Shown here in pieces: positions 9,194 to 16,701 of a stretch of DNA of 64,000 bases; positions within the stretch are counted from its first letter, which is position 1; every line of letters begins with the position of its first letter. Origin of the DNA: Actinomadura luteofluorescens (lineage in GTDB: Bacteria; Actinomycetota; Actinomycetes; Streptosporangiales; Streptosporangiaceae); the NCBI RefSeq assembly GCF_013409365.1, contig NZ_JACCBA010000001.1:5952001-6016000 (forward strand). The letters are read 5' to 3'. Made by a program: the position numbers and the translations under genes. The notes under the pieces are model-generated. The model saw only the letters and a program-made list of their open reading frames with translations. It searched no databases and had not been told where the DNA came from.

Positions 9194-9235
9194 GTCAGCT
9201 CACCGGTTCCATGTCAGCTCACTGGTTCCATGTCA
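9183..9235 (-). repeat. 19-bp tandem repeat at the esterase gene junction
   Basis: Unit ACTGGTTCCATGTCAGCTC (plus strand) occurs at 9183-9201 and 9202-9220 (one C/T change), with a third partial copy at 9221-9235. On the coding strand each copy recreates TGAC-ATG-GAACC. Reading leftward there are therefore the true stop of the upstream esterase, two five-codon frames MEPVS-stop (ATG at 9232 and 9212), and then the real ATG at 9193. Because 19 is not a multiple of three each start is closed by the next TGA. Confidence 0.9.
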
Positions 9236-10366
9236 CTCGCCCCGCAGCCGCGCGCTCAGCCACCGGATGGACGGCGGGATGTACTTGCGGAACGTCTTGA
9301 AGTTGTGGCCGCCGCTGCGCAGCAGCACCTTGTCCACGACCAGCGGAGGGCGCGCCGCTCTCATGAACCGCTGCGCCGACGGGAACGTCTTCTCGCCCGT
9401 GTCCGCCGACGCCACCAGGATCGACACCGGCGGCGCGGGAAGGTGCCGCAGCCGCCAGACCAGGTCGTCGCCCATCCGCACGGCCCGGCTCCCGCCGTAC
9501 AGGTCGCGGGTCGTCGGATCCATCAGCGCGTCGAAGTGCCCGGCCATGCTGACGGCGGCGGAGAACCGGTCGGAGTGGAGCATCGCCAGCTTCGCGGCGC
9601 AGAACCCGCCGGTGGAGTACCCGGCGAGCGCCCATCCGTCCCGGCCACGCGGCACCCGGTAGGTCTCGGCGACCGCCTCGGGGACGTCCTGGGCGAAGAA
9701 CGTCTCGACCTGGGGCCCGCCGGGCACGTCGGCGCACTCGGTGTCCCAGCCCCGCACCACGGTCGGCCGCATCATCACGTAGATCATCGGCTGGATCCGC
9801 CCCCGCGCCTGCGCCCGCGCCGCGTCCTCGGGGACGTGCCCCTGGTGGATCCACACGAGCCGGTCGGCCGCCGGGTACCCGGCCAGCAGGATCACCACCG
9901 GGAAGCGGCGGGCGGCGTGGGCGCGCTGGAAGTACTGCGGCGGCAGGTACACGTACGCCTGCGACGACAGGCCCGTCCGGACGCCGCGGATGTCGAGGCG
10001 CTCGACCTGGCCGTCCTTCGCCGGGACGTGCTCGGCGCGCGGTCCGGGGTCCAGGCCCGCCTGCACCGTCCGCACGACCCTCGTCGCGGCGGCCGCGTTC
10101 CCTCCGGCCGGCCGGTGCGCCTGGGCGCCTCCGCCGGCGGCGCTCAGCAGGTCCGTCCACGACCCGTAGAACAGGTAGTGCGCGTTCAGGGCCGTGACCA
10201 GCGCGAGCAGGACGGATAACTGGCAGCCCAGCAGCATCAGCGCGCGGGCTCCCACGGCGCGCGGTCCGGGCGCCGCGGCACGCGGCCAGGCGCGCACGGT
10301 CGCGGCCATGCAGCCGAAGGCCAGCAGGAAGAGCAGGCTCAGCGTCCCCGCGCTCGTGAGTCCCAC
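9233..10366 (-). CDS. membrane-anchored esterase-family protein (alpha/beta hydrolase, PF00756-like)
   Basis: 377 residues with GTG start at 10366; an ATG four bases upstream is in another frame. Three hydrophobic N-terminal helices (about 5-25, 40-64) are followed by an extracellular alpha/beta-hydrolase domain. Nucleophile Ser251 lies in GYSTGG, and the C-terminal His motif GGHNFK is intact. Related actinobacterial proteins are putative esterases or acyltransferases like corynebacterial mycolyltransferases; the substrate is unknown. It is the active member of a tandem pair with the downstream pseudoenzyme, one base separating stop and next ATG in the repeat junction. Confidence 0.87.
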   Translation of the reverse strand: MGLTSAGTLSLLFLLAFGCMAATVRAWPRAAAPGPRAVGARALMLLGCQLSVLLALVTALNAHYLFYGSWTDLLSAAGGGAQAHRPAGGNAAAATRVVRTVQAGLDPGPRAEHVPAKDGQVERLDIRGVRTGLSSQAYVYLPPQYFQRAHAARRFPVVILLAGYPAADRLVWIHQGHVPEDAARAQARGRIQPMIYVMMRPTVVRGWDTECADVPGGPQVETFFAQDVPEAVAETYRVPRGRDGWALAGYSTGGFCAAKLAMLHSDRFSAAVSMAGHFDALMDPTTRDLYGGSRAVRMGDDLVWRLRHLPAPPVSILVASADTGEKTFPSAQRFMRAARPPLVVDKVLLRSGGHNFKTFRKYIPPSIRWLSARLRGE

Positions 10367-10397
10367 GCATCTACTACGACCGAGGGGCGGAAAAAGT

Positions 10398-11270
10398 TCA
10401 GCGCGTCCAGCGGACGGGAAGGTGCGCGAACCCGTGCCGGGCGCTCGACCGCAGCATCACCGGCTCGCCCGCCGGACGCGGCAGGCCGGGCCGCTGGAGC
10501 AGCGCGGCGAGCAGCGCGCGCAGGTGCACCCGCGCGAGCCGCGCGCCCAGGCAGGCGCGGTGGCCGAACCCGAAGCACAGATGGGGCGGGGCGTCCCCCA
10601 GGAACCGGTCGGGGACGAAGCGCCCCGGCTCGGTGAACACCCCGTCATCGTGGTTCGCGGAGACCAGCCACAGCATGACCTCCTCGCCCGCGAGCAGCGG
10701 CACGTCGGCCACGACCGTGTCGCGCTGCACCGTGCGCCGGACGTTCAGGACCGGCGTCCACCAGCGCAGCATCTCCTCGACCGCGCTGTCGAGGAGCCGC
10801 TCGTCCCACCGCCCCTCGCGGAGCCGGGCGTATTCGGCGGGGTGGCGCAGCAGCGCGTGCAGGCCGCCGGCGAGGGTGTTGCGCAGCGTCTCGGGGAGGT
10901 CGCGGGCGACGTCGCGGACGAAGTCGACCTTCTCCCGCGGCGGGATCCGCGCGAGCATCGCCTCCACCGGGGGGTCCATGTCGATCAGCGCGGCCTCGCC
11001 CGGCGGCTCGTCCGCGCTCAGCGGCCCGTGCACGACGCCGTCCACCTGCGGGGAGAACAGCTCGGGATGCGCGAGCGCGTACCGGACGTCGTGGTGGCGC
11101 AGCACGGCCCAGGCGCCCGGCCGTCCCGCCGTGCGCCCGTCCAGCCACACCACCGGCGTCCGCGTCCGGAGCCGTTCGAGCCTGTCGTGGGGGACCCCGC
11201 GCGCGTAGGCGTCCGGGCAGTCGAGAACCCCCGTGTCGGAGATGGGCGGCGTGCCTCGCCGTTGAGGCAT
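10398..11270 (-). CDS. cytochrome P450, internally deleted (about 290 instead of about 400 residues)
   Basis: The reading frame is intact, with start ATG 11270 behind AGGAGG. Recognisable P450 parts: N-terminal region, the ExxR helix (EEMLR in SAVEEMLRWWTPV) and the haem loop FGFGHRACLG with Cys240. Between them two blocks are missing. After LIDMDPP the sequence jumps to IPPREKVDFVRDVARDLP, and from there directly to TLRNTLAGG, skipping helices C-H and the first half of the I-helix with its usual AG-x-E-T motif. Both joins are in frame. A functional oxygen-activating site is doubtful, so this is probably a decaying gene. Confidence 0.8.
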   Translation of the reverse strand: MPQRRGTPPISDTGVLDCPDAYARGVPHDRLERLRTRTPVVWLDGRTAGRPGAWAVLRHHDVRYALAHPELFSPQVDGVVHGPLSADEPPGEAALIDMDPPVEAMLARIPPREKVDFVRDVARDLPETLRNTLAGGLHALLRHPAEYARLREGRWDERLLDSAVEEMLRWWTPVLNVRRTVQRDTVVADVPLLAGEEVMLWLVSANHDDGVFTEPGRFVPDRFLGDAPPHLCFGFGHRACLGARLARVHLRALLAALLQRPGLPRPAGEPVMLRSSARHGFAHLPVRWTR

Positions 11271-11296
11271 GGGAACCTCCTCTACCAGGCAGACGC

Positions 11297-11306
11297 TAAC
11301 GCGTTA
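11297..11306. promoter_or_regulatory. palindrome TAACGCGTTA upstream of the P450
   Basis: A perfect 10-bp palindrome 27 bases before the P450 start, of the size of a repressor half-site core and inside the likely promoter. No dedicated regulator is adjacent. Weak evidence for function. Confidence 0.3.
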
Positions 11307-11371
11307 CGGTCGCCCGTTGAAGGGCCAGGTTCGGCCGTCCCCGCCGAGAATCCCGCCGAAACGCGCGGCGG

Positions 11372-12019
11372 CTATCCCGCGAGCCACTCTCCGGTCTCCA
11401 CGCTGACCAGACCGTGCCGGGCGGCCTCGATCACCGCCTCGCGCTGCGAGTGCACCCCCAGCTTGCTGAGCACGCTCTGGACGTGGCTGCGCGCCGTGCT
11501 GCGCGTCACGCCCATCGCCCGGGCGAGCGTCTGCGTGGACTCGCCGCGCGCCAGCCGGGTCAGCACCTCGCGTTCCCGGGGCGTGAGGAACCGGGCGAAT
11601 CTGCGCGCCTGGTCGCGTCCCCGGGCGTCACCGCGGCGGATCTCCTGGTCGACGACGATCTCGTCGTCCGCGACGCGGCGCAGCACGGCGAGGATGTCGC
11701 CGGCCTGCTGCCCCTTGTGCGCGAACCCGCGGACGCCGGCCGCGAGGCCCGCCTCCAGCACGGGCCGCTCCAGGAATCCGGTCAGCACCACGAACCTCGT
11801 CCGCGGGGACGAGCCGCGCAGCCGCGGCATCCATTCGAGCGCGGTGCCGGACGGGAAGTGCAGGTCGATGAGGCACAGGTCGGGCTGCCCGGCCCGGAGC
11901 ACGGGCAGCGCCTCGGCGGGGGAGTAGGTCACGTCCACGACGCTGTGCCCGGCGTTCGCCAGCACCAGGGACAGCGACTCGGCGAAGACCGCGTGGTCGT
12001 CGCAGATCACCATCCTCAT
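11372..12019 (-). CDS. LuxR-family response regulator
   Basis: 215 residues from ATG 12019, which overlaps the stop of the upstream kinase gene (ATGA). Receiver domain with D7/D8, phosphoacceptor Asp52 (LCLIDLHFPSGTA) and Lys near 105 (FAHKG). LuxR helix-turn-helix at about 145-205 (LTPREREVLTRLARGE, then STARSHVQSVLSKLG). Forms a two-component system with the cytosolic kinase. The pair is divergent from the metallo-beta-lactamase-Rieske gene, a plausible target (inference). Confidence 0.92.
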   Translation of the reverse strand: MRMVICDDHAVFAESLSLVLANAGHSVVDVTYSPAEALPVLRAGQPDLCLIDLHFPSGTALEWMPRLRGSSPRTRFVVLTGFLERPVLEAGLAAGVRGFAHKGQQAGDILAVLRRVADDEIVVDQEIRRGDARGRDQARRFARFLTPREREVLTRLARGESTQTLARAMGVTRSTARSHVQSVLSKLGVHSQREAVIEAARHGLVSVETGEWLAG

Positions 12020-12831
12020 GGGTAGGGCCGCCAGTCGTCCGAGCAGGCGTCGGCGAGGGCGTCGGCCGCGCGGTCCTCCGGGGGCGGCGCCGCGGGCAGC
12101 AGCATGCGGACGCGCGCGCCGCCCATCGCGCTGGTGCGGATCTCCAGGCTGCCGCCGTACCCGGAGATGAGGTCGTGCACGATGCCGAGCCCCAAGGACG
12201 CCAGGCCGGGCCGGGCCGGTCCTCGCCCCGCCGGTGCCCCCAGGCCCGCGCCGAACCCCGGGCCGTCGTCGTCGACCTGGATGACGAGCCGGCCCTGCGC
12301 GGCCTCGACCTGCACGTCCACGCGTCCCTCCGCGACGCGGCACGCGTTCTCCAGGACGTTCCGTACCGCGCGCCATAACGACACCGGGTCCATGTGCGCC
12401 CACGCCTCTTCGGCGGTGAGGCGTATCTCGTGCGGGGTGACGAGCCGCATCCCGGTGACGACCTCGGCGGTGAGGTCGTCCACCCGGATCCGCTCGGGGG
12501 CGGGCGCCGGGCGGTCGTCGTCCTCGTCGAGCCGGCGCAGCAGGTGGTCGAGCCACCGCGTCTCGCCGAGCAGCTGGTCGATGCGGGCCCGGCTGGTCTC
12601 GCCGACGTCGTCCGCGACGGCGACGGCCGAGGCCAGCATGATGATCGTGCCGAGTTCGTGGCGGATGTCGTGCCGCAGCCGCCTGCGCCACAGCTGCCGC
12701 CCGCCGCGGTCGGACGCCCCCGTCCGGTCGCGGTGTTCGTGACGCACGCCCTCCCGGACGCCCGTGCCCGCGAGCGCCCGCGCGCCCGCGGCAGTGTCCG
12801 CTCGGGAAGATCGAGCCCGCCCGTTGTTCAT
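12016..12831 (-). CDS. cytosolic sensor histidine kinase
   Basis: About 271 residues from ATG 12831; a GTG three codons upstream is possible. No membrane segment is visible. An Arg-rich N-terminus of about 45 residues precedes the dimerisation helix with the phosphoacceptor His in RHELGTIIML (His58). HATPase domain: N-box VRNVLENACRVAEG, DDDGPGFG, then LGLGIVHDLI and GGARVRMLLP. The absence of a membrane or PAS-like sensor suggests a cytosolic signal or partner protein. Translationally coupled to the LuxR regulator. Confidence 0.88.
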   Translation of the reverse strand: MNNGRARSSRADTAAGARALAGTGVREGVRHEHRDRTGASDRGGRQLWRRRLRHDIRHELGTIIMLASAVAVADDVGETSRARIDQLLGETRWLDHLLRRLDEDDDRPAPAPERIRVDDLTAEVVTGMRLVTPHEIRLTAEEAWAHMDPVSLWRAVRNVLENACRVAEGRVDVQVEAAQGRLVIQVDDDGPGFGAGLGAPAGRGPARPGLASLGLGIVHDLISGYGGSLEIRTSAMGGARVRMLLPAAPPPEDRAADALADACSDDWRPYP

Positions 12832-13086
12832 GACGACCACCGCCCGCTATTCCAGCACCCCAGCCGACGATCGCCCGGCGGCCCGGCGGATGTCCAGTGG
12901 AGCGTCCGCGATATGTACCTTTTGTCCAGAAGCGGTCATTGCCCGGCAGAGCGTAAACTCGATCTGTTTCCGGGCGTCTCCACCGGCCTATCAAGACCAT
13001 GCACATATCGCTTTCATGCTGACGGCGTAGCCGCTTTACGCACTCCGGCGGGTGCGCCGGCGGGGCCGGAGAGCGACAGTCTGGAC
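12832..13086. promoter_or_regulatory. divergent intergenic region
   Basis: 255 bases between the histidine kinase (left) and the MBL-Rieske gene (right). It is noticeably more AT-rich than its surroundings from about 12905 to 13020 and so probably holds both promoters. I could not assign -35/-10 pairs with confidence, and no clear operator palindrome was seen. Confidence 0.4.
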
Positions 13087-14649
13087 ATGCCGACTGTCAC
13101 ATTTATCGGACATGCGGGGGTGTCGGTGGACGCGGCCGCGTTCCATCTGCTCGCGGACCCGTGGCTCGCTCCAACCGGGGCCTTTCTCGGCGCCTGGCAC
13201 CAGTACCCGAGAAACGATCATCTGGATCTCGCTCCGTTGCTCGACGCGGACTGGGTGGCGGTCTCGCACGAGCATCTCGACCATTTCGACCCGTGGGTCA
13301 TCGAGCGCCTTCCCGTGCGGACCCGGATCCTCATTCCGTGTTATCCCGGACCCGCCTTCCGGGAACGCATCACGGCCGCCGCGGGCGGGCGTCAGGTAAT
13401 CGAAATACGGCCGTGGGAGAAATTCACGCTCGACAATCGCGGCTCCTGGATCACCGTCATTCCGGAACTGTCGCCCATGTGCCATGACGCCGCCTTTCTG
13501 ATCGTGGCCGACGGCCGCGCGATCCTGCACTGCAACGACGCCAGGCTCACCGCCGCGCAGGCCCGCCGGGCCAAGCACATGGCGGGAGGCCGGCTCGACC
13601 TGATGGCGCTCCAGACGTCCGGGGCGTCCTGGCACCCGATCTGCTACGAGTACTCCGCCGCCGAGATGGCCGAGGTCTCGGCGGCCAAGCGCGTCTCCAA
13701 GCTGCGCGCGGCGCAGCGGCTCGTCCGGCAGACCGAGCCCGTGCTGGCGGCCCCGTTCGCCGGGCCGCCGTGCTTCCTGGACGCCGAGGTCGAGCACCTC
13801 AACAGGGTGCTCGACCAGGCGGACGGTGCGTTCTGCGACCCGGAGGTCGCCACCGGCTGGCTGCGCGAGCATCTGCCGGGGCAGCGCTGGGAGTGCTTCA
13901 AGCCGGGCGACGCCGTCGACCTGGACACCGGGGAGATCACCCGTGACCCGGTCTCGGCGGAGTTCTCCTTCGCCGACGACGCCCGGGCCGGCTACCTCAG
14001 GCGGTACGCCGCCGACCGGGCCGGCGCCATCGCCGGCGTGCTGGCGGAGCACCCCGAGCCGGGCCCGGACCTGTTCGACCGGTTCACCGCCCACTTCGCG
14101 CGCCTCGGCGGGCTCAGCGACTACTTCCTCCGGCGGATCTCGATGATCGTCCGGTTCGACGTCACCGGTCCGAACGGCGGCTGCTGGGACGTCGACTTCT
14201 CGCCCGGCGGCCTCACCGTGGCGCAGGCCTCCCCGGACGTCCGCCCGCACTACCGGATCACCACCGCGGCCCGCTGGCTGGACGGCGTGCTGACGGGCCG
14301 GATGGCGTGGGAGGACCTGCTCATCTCGTTCCGGCTCAGCCTCTACCGCGACCCCGACGTCTACAACGACCACCTGGTCGGGCTGCTCAAGCACGCGAAC
14401 GCGCCGGCGCTGAACGCCGTCGAGGCGTACGAGACCGGACGGGACGAGAGCGAGCGCATCGTCGTCGCCGACGCCGGCGCCCGCTACGACATCCCGCGCT
14501 ACTGCCCGCACGCCGGTGAGGACCTGTCGGTCGGGGCGGTCGTCCGGGACGGGCAGATCCACTGCCTGGCCCACAACTTCGCCTTCGACCTCGCCACCGG
14601 CGAGTGCCTCAACGCCCGCGCCGCCAACCTCACCAGCCGAGCCCTCTGA
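13087..14649 (+). CDS. metallo-beta-lactamase fold / Rieske [2Fe-2S] fusion protein
   Basis: 520 residues from ATG 13087; the frame is open further upstream but without matching sequence. The N-terminal MBL domain has the metal-binding SHEHLDHFD (His61, His63, Asp65, His66) and a later CHDAAF/LHCND region. The C-terminal Rieske domain has CPH (Cys473, His475) and CLAH (Cys493, His496), 17 residues apart as expected for a [2Fe-2S] cluster. This architecture recalls UlaG-like hydrolases and the CMP-N-acetylneuraminate hydroxylase group, where a Rieske domain accompanies an MBL-like fold; in CMAH the order differs. Probably a redox enzyme acting on a sugar or lipid-like substrate. Substrate unknown. 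Confidence 0.85.
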   Translation: MPTVTFIGHAGVSVDAAAFHLLADPWLAPTGAFLGAWHQYPRNDHLDLAPLLDADWVAVSHEHLDHFDPWVIERLPVRTRILIPCYPGPAFRERITAAAGGRQVIEIRPWEKFTLDNRGSWITVIPELSPMCHDAAFLIVADGRAILHCNDARLTAAQARRAKHMAGGRLDLMALQTSGASWHPICYEYSAAEMAEVSAAKRVSKLRAAQRLVRQTEPVLAAPFAGPPCFLDAEVEHLNRVLDQADGAFCDPEVATGWLREHLPGQRWECFKPGDAVDLDTGEITRDPVSAEFSFADDARAGYLRRYAADRAGAIAGVLAEHPEPGPDLFDRFTAHFARLGGLSDYFLRRISMIVRFDVTGPNGGCWDVDFSPGGLTVAQASPDVRPHYRITTAARWLDGVLTGRMAWEDLLISFRLSLYRDPDVYNDHLVGLLKHANAPALNAVEAYETGRDESERIVVADAGARYDIPRYCPHAGEDLSVGAVVRDGQIHCLAHNFAFDLATGECLNARAANLTSRAL

Positions 14650-14826
14650 CCGCGCCGCGGGGGGCGCCCCGGGGGCGCGGGGGACGGGGCGGGGGACGGG
14701 GTGGGGCTGCACAGGATCACAAAGGCGTTACAAAGGGTTAGAAACGGGCAGTTCCGGAACAGAGGAAAGATCACTGCATGTTAAGTTCTTGACCTGCTCG
14801 TTCGGGGGTTTCAAAGGGGTGCGCGG

Positions 14827-14979
14827 TTGAACCGCAGGAAGCTCGGCCTGGTGGCCGTCGCGTTGATTCTGGCCGTCGGTGTGATGGAGGTCCTGGCCCT
14901 GAGGCTCGGATCGCTGGAGTTCCAGGTTCCGTCGAAGTCGCGGCATCCGGCCGTCGCCGACCAGCCCGGCGGGAACTGA
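14827..14979 (+). CDS. small single-pass membrane protein, 50 residues
   Basis: TTG start at 14827 with AAAGGGG at 14813-14819 in ideal position. The product begins MNRRKLGLV, has one hydrophobic helix (VAVALILAVGVMEVLAL) and ends with a polar tail rich in Ser, Pro and His. Codon bias is typical of the genome (G/C in most third positions). It lies between the MBL-Rieske gene and a convergent hydrolase. No family recognised. The type II (N-in) orientation fits the positive N-terminus. Confidence 0.6.
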   Translation: MNRRKLGLVAVALILAVGVMEVLALRLGSLEFQVPSKSRHPAVADQPGGN

Positions 14980-15001
14980 CCTCCGCGCCCGTCCCGGTCT
15001 C

Positions 15002-15922
15002 TCAGCGCGCCGTGTTGCGCGCCCGCATGAGGCTCTGCAGGTCGGGATGGGCGCCGCCGGAGGCGTCCGTGAGGGTGGGGCAGGCCCACTTCTCCTGGTG
15101 TCCCCAGGAGTAGGAGATCTCCAGCGGCGGCCGCGGCGCGAGCCGGTCCCAGCGCGCGAGGATCGCGCGGAACTGGGCCCGCGTCGGCAGCCAGTACTGC
15201 TTGTCGCCCTCGGTGCAGCCCTGCCCGAACGTCTGCAGCACGGGCGCGACCTTGGCACGCGGGATGCCGGCGGCGTCCGCCATCCGGACCATCCGGTCGA
15301 TCGCCCCGATGTCGCAGTGCTCGCGGGCCTTCGGGGAGCCCTTGCAGGGGTAGGGGTCCAGGCCGACGAGGTCGACGCCGACGCGCCGCGGCGTGAGCGG
15401 TCCCATCGGCCAGTCGGTCAGCGAGATGAACGAGACCTGCCCGGGCGCGTTCCGCTCGATGTAGCGGGCGCGGCGGCGGATCTCGCCGGCGACCTCCGGG
15501 CAGTCGCCGGTGTTCGGCTCGTCCGACAGGTACCACCCGTACACCTTCGGGTCGTGCCCGAACCGCCGGACGGCGCGCTGGAACTCGTCCCAGCCGAGCT
15601 GGAAGTCGCCGCAGGTGAAGTTTCCGACCCACAGCAGCGCCCGCATCCCGGCGGGGACCCCGGCGACGAGCGACGGGTCCGCCTCGACGTCCACCAGGTC
15701 ATAGCCGAGCTCCCGGAGCCGCGGATAGTCCGACGGCCGGGTGTTCAGCGCGATCCGGCGGGTCTGCCCGGGCCCGGTCGCGGGCGTCCCCGGCGTGGCG
15801 GACGGCCCCCGGTACGGCCGCTGGTCCGGCGCCCGCCGGTGCAGGTGGAAGAGGAATCCGGCCGCCAGCACGACCGCCGTGGCGACGGCCGCGATCTTGA
15901 ATCGGGCGTCCTGGACGTCCAT
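15002..15922 (-). CDS. membrane-anchored glycoside-hydrolase-like TIM-barrel protein
   Basis: 306 residues. An N-terminal anchor (about 8-26, IAAVATAVVLAAGFLFHL) precedes a short Pro-rich spacer and a barrel-like domain: YDLVDVEADPSL, LLWVGNF, KVYGWYLSDEPN, LVGLDPYPC, SYSWGHQEKW. The Asp-Glu-Pro after strand four (SDEP) is where family acid/base residues often sit in (beta/alpha)8 glycosidases. Six Cys may form disulfides outside the cell. It is the last gene of the exopolysaccharide operon, so trimming or release of the polymer is plausible. The exact GH family was not recognised. Confidence 0.7.
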   Translation of the reverse strand: MDVQDARFKIAAVATAVVLAAGFLFHLHRRAPDQRPYRGPSATPGTPATGPGQTRRIALNTRPSDYPRLRELGYDLVDVEADPSLVAGVPAGMRALLWVGNFTCGDFQLGWDEFQRAVRRFGHDPKVYGWYLSDEPNTGDCPEVAGEIRRRARYIERNAPGQVSFISLTDWPMGPLTPRRVGVDLVGLDPYPCKGSPKAREHCDIGAIDRMVRMADAAGIPRAKVAPVLQTFGQGCTEGDKQYWLPTRAQFRAILARWDRLAPRPPLEISYSWGHQEKWACPTLTDASGGAHPDLQSLMRARNTAR

Positions 15923-15948
15923 CCCGCGTCACTCCCCGGAGGCGATGG

Positions 15949-16699
15949 TCAGGCGGCGGAGCCGGGCTCCTCGGCGGCGAGCGCCGGCGTGTCCCGCGCC
16001 TCCTCGGCGGCGGTCCCGTGCACGGCCCCGGCGGCGTCCACCCGCAGGGGCGGGACCGTGAAGCCGAGAAGGTGCCGGACGGTGTCCCAGAGCGCGCCGA
16101 AGGTGGCCCGCATCGACGGGTCCCGCAGGTAGACGGCGTCGACCGCGACCCGCGCCGGGACGATCCGCTCGATGTAGCCGGCGAGGTCGACCTCCTCGCC
16201 CGGGCCGAGCACGTCGAAGTCGCGGAACCGGACCTCCGACACGCCCGTCAGGGCCGGGCCGGTGGTCGAAGATCCAGCGGTGCCGCCCGTCGTAGTGGAC
16301 GGCGAGGTCGTAGGTCTCCGGGCGCGGCCCGACGAGCGTCATCTGGCCGCGCAGGACGTTCACCAGCTGCGGCAGCTCGTCCAGCGACCACCGGCGCAGG
16401 ATCTTCCCGGTCCGCGTCAGGCGCGGGTCGCAGTTGGCGGTGACGGCGAGGCCGCCGACGCCCTGCCGCATCGTCCGGAACTTGTACATGGTGAAGGGCC
16501 TCCCGCCCTGCCCGACCCGCGTCTGCCGGAACACGCCCGGCCCCGGGCTGGACAGCCGCACCAGCAGGTAGACGACCAGCAGCGGGACGCTGAGGAGCAG
16601 CAGCCCGGCGGCCGCTCCGGCGACGTCCAGCACGCGGCGCGCCGTGGACGGAGGGACGCCGTCGGACGTGTCGACGGGACGGCTCGCGAACTCGGACAT
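15949..16699 (-). pseudogene. bacterial sugar transferase (priming glycosyl-1-P transferase), frameshifted
   Basis: ATG 16699 (AAGGGG six bases before it) opens a protein with one membrane helix (AGAAAGLLLLSVPLLVVYLLV), then the polyprenyl-phosphate sugar-1-phosphate transferase motifs: SPGPGVFRQTRVG, FTMYKFRTM, WSLDELPQLVNVL and LVGPRPE. After IFDHRPG the frame is lost at about 16250-16260, a GGGCC-GGGCC run. Removing one G/C pair restores LTGVSEVRFRDFD and about 95 further residues to the stop at 15949. Whether this is a real mutation or a sequence error cannot be decided here. Intact, it would start polymer synthesis on undecaprenyl phosphate. Confidence 0.82.
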
Positions 16700-16701
16700 G
16701 A

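Noticed and set aside
12394..13086. Long open frame upstream of the MBL-Rieske start
   Set aside because: It is antisense to the histidine kinase and shows no protein-like sequence; the family N-terminus begins at 13087.
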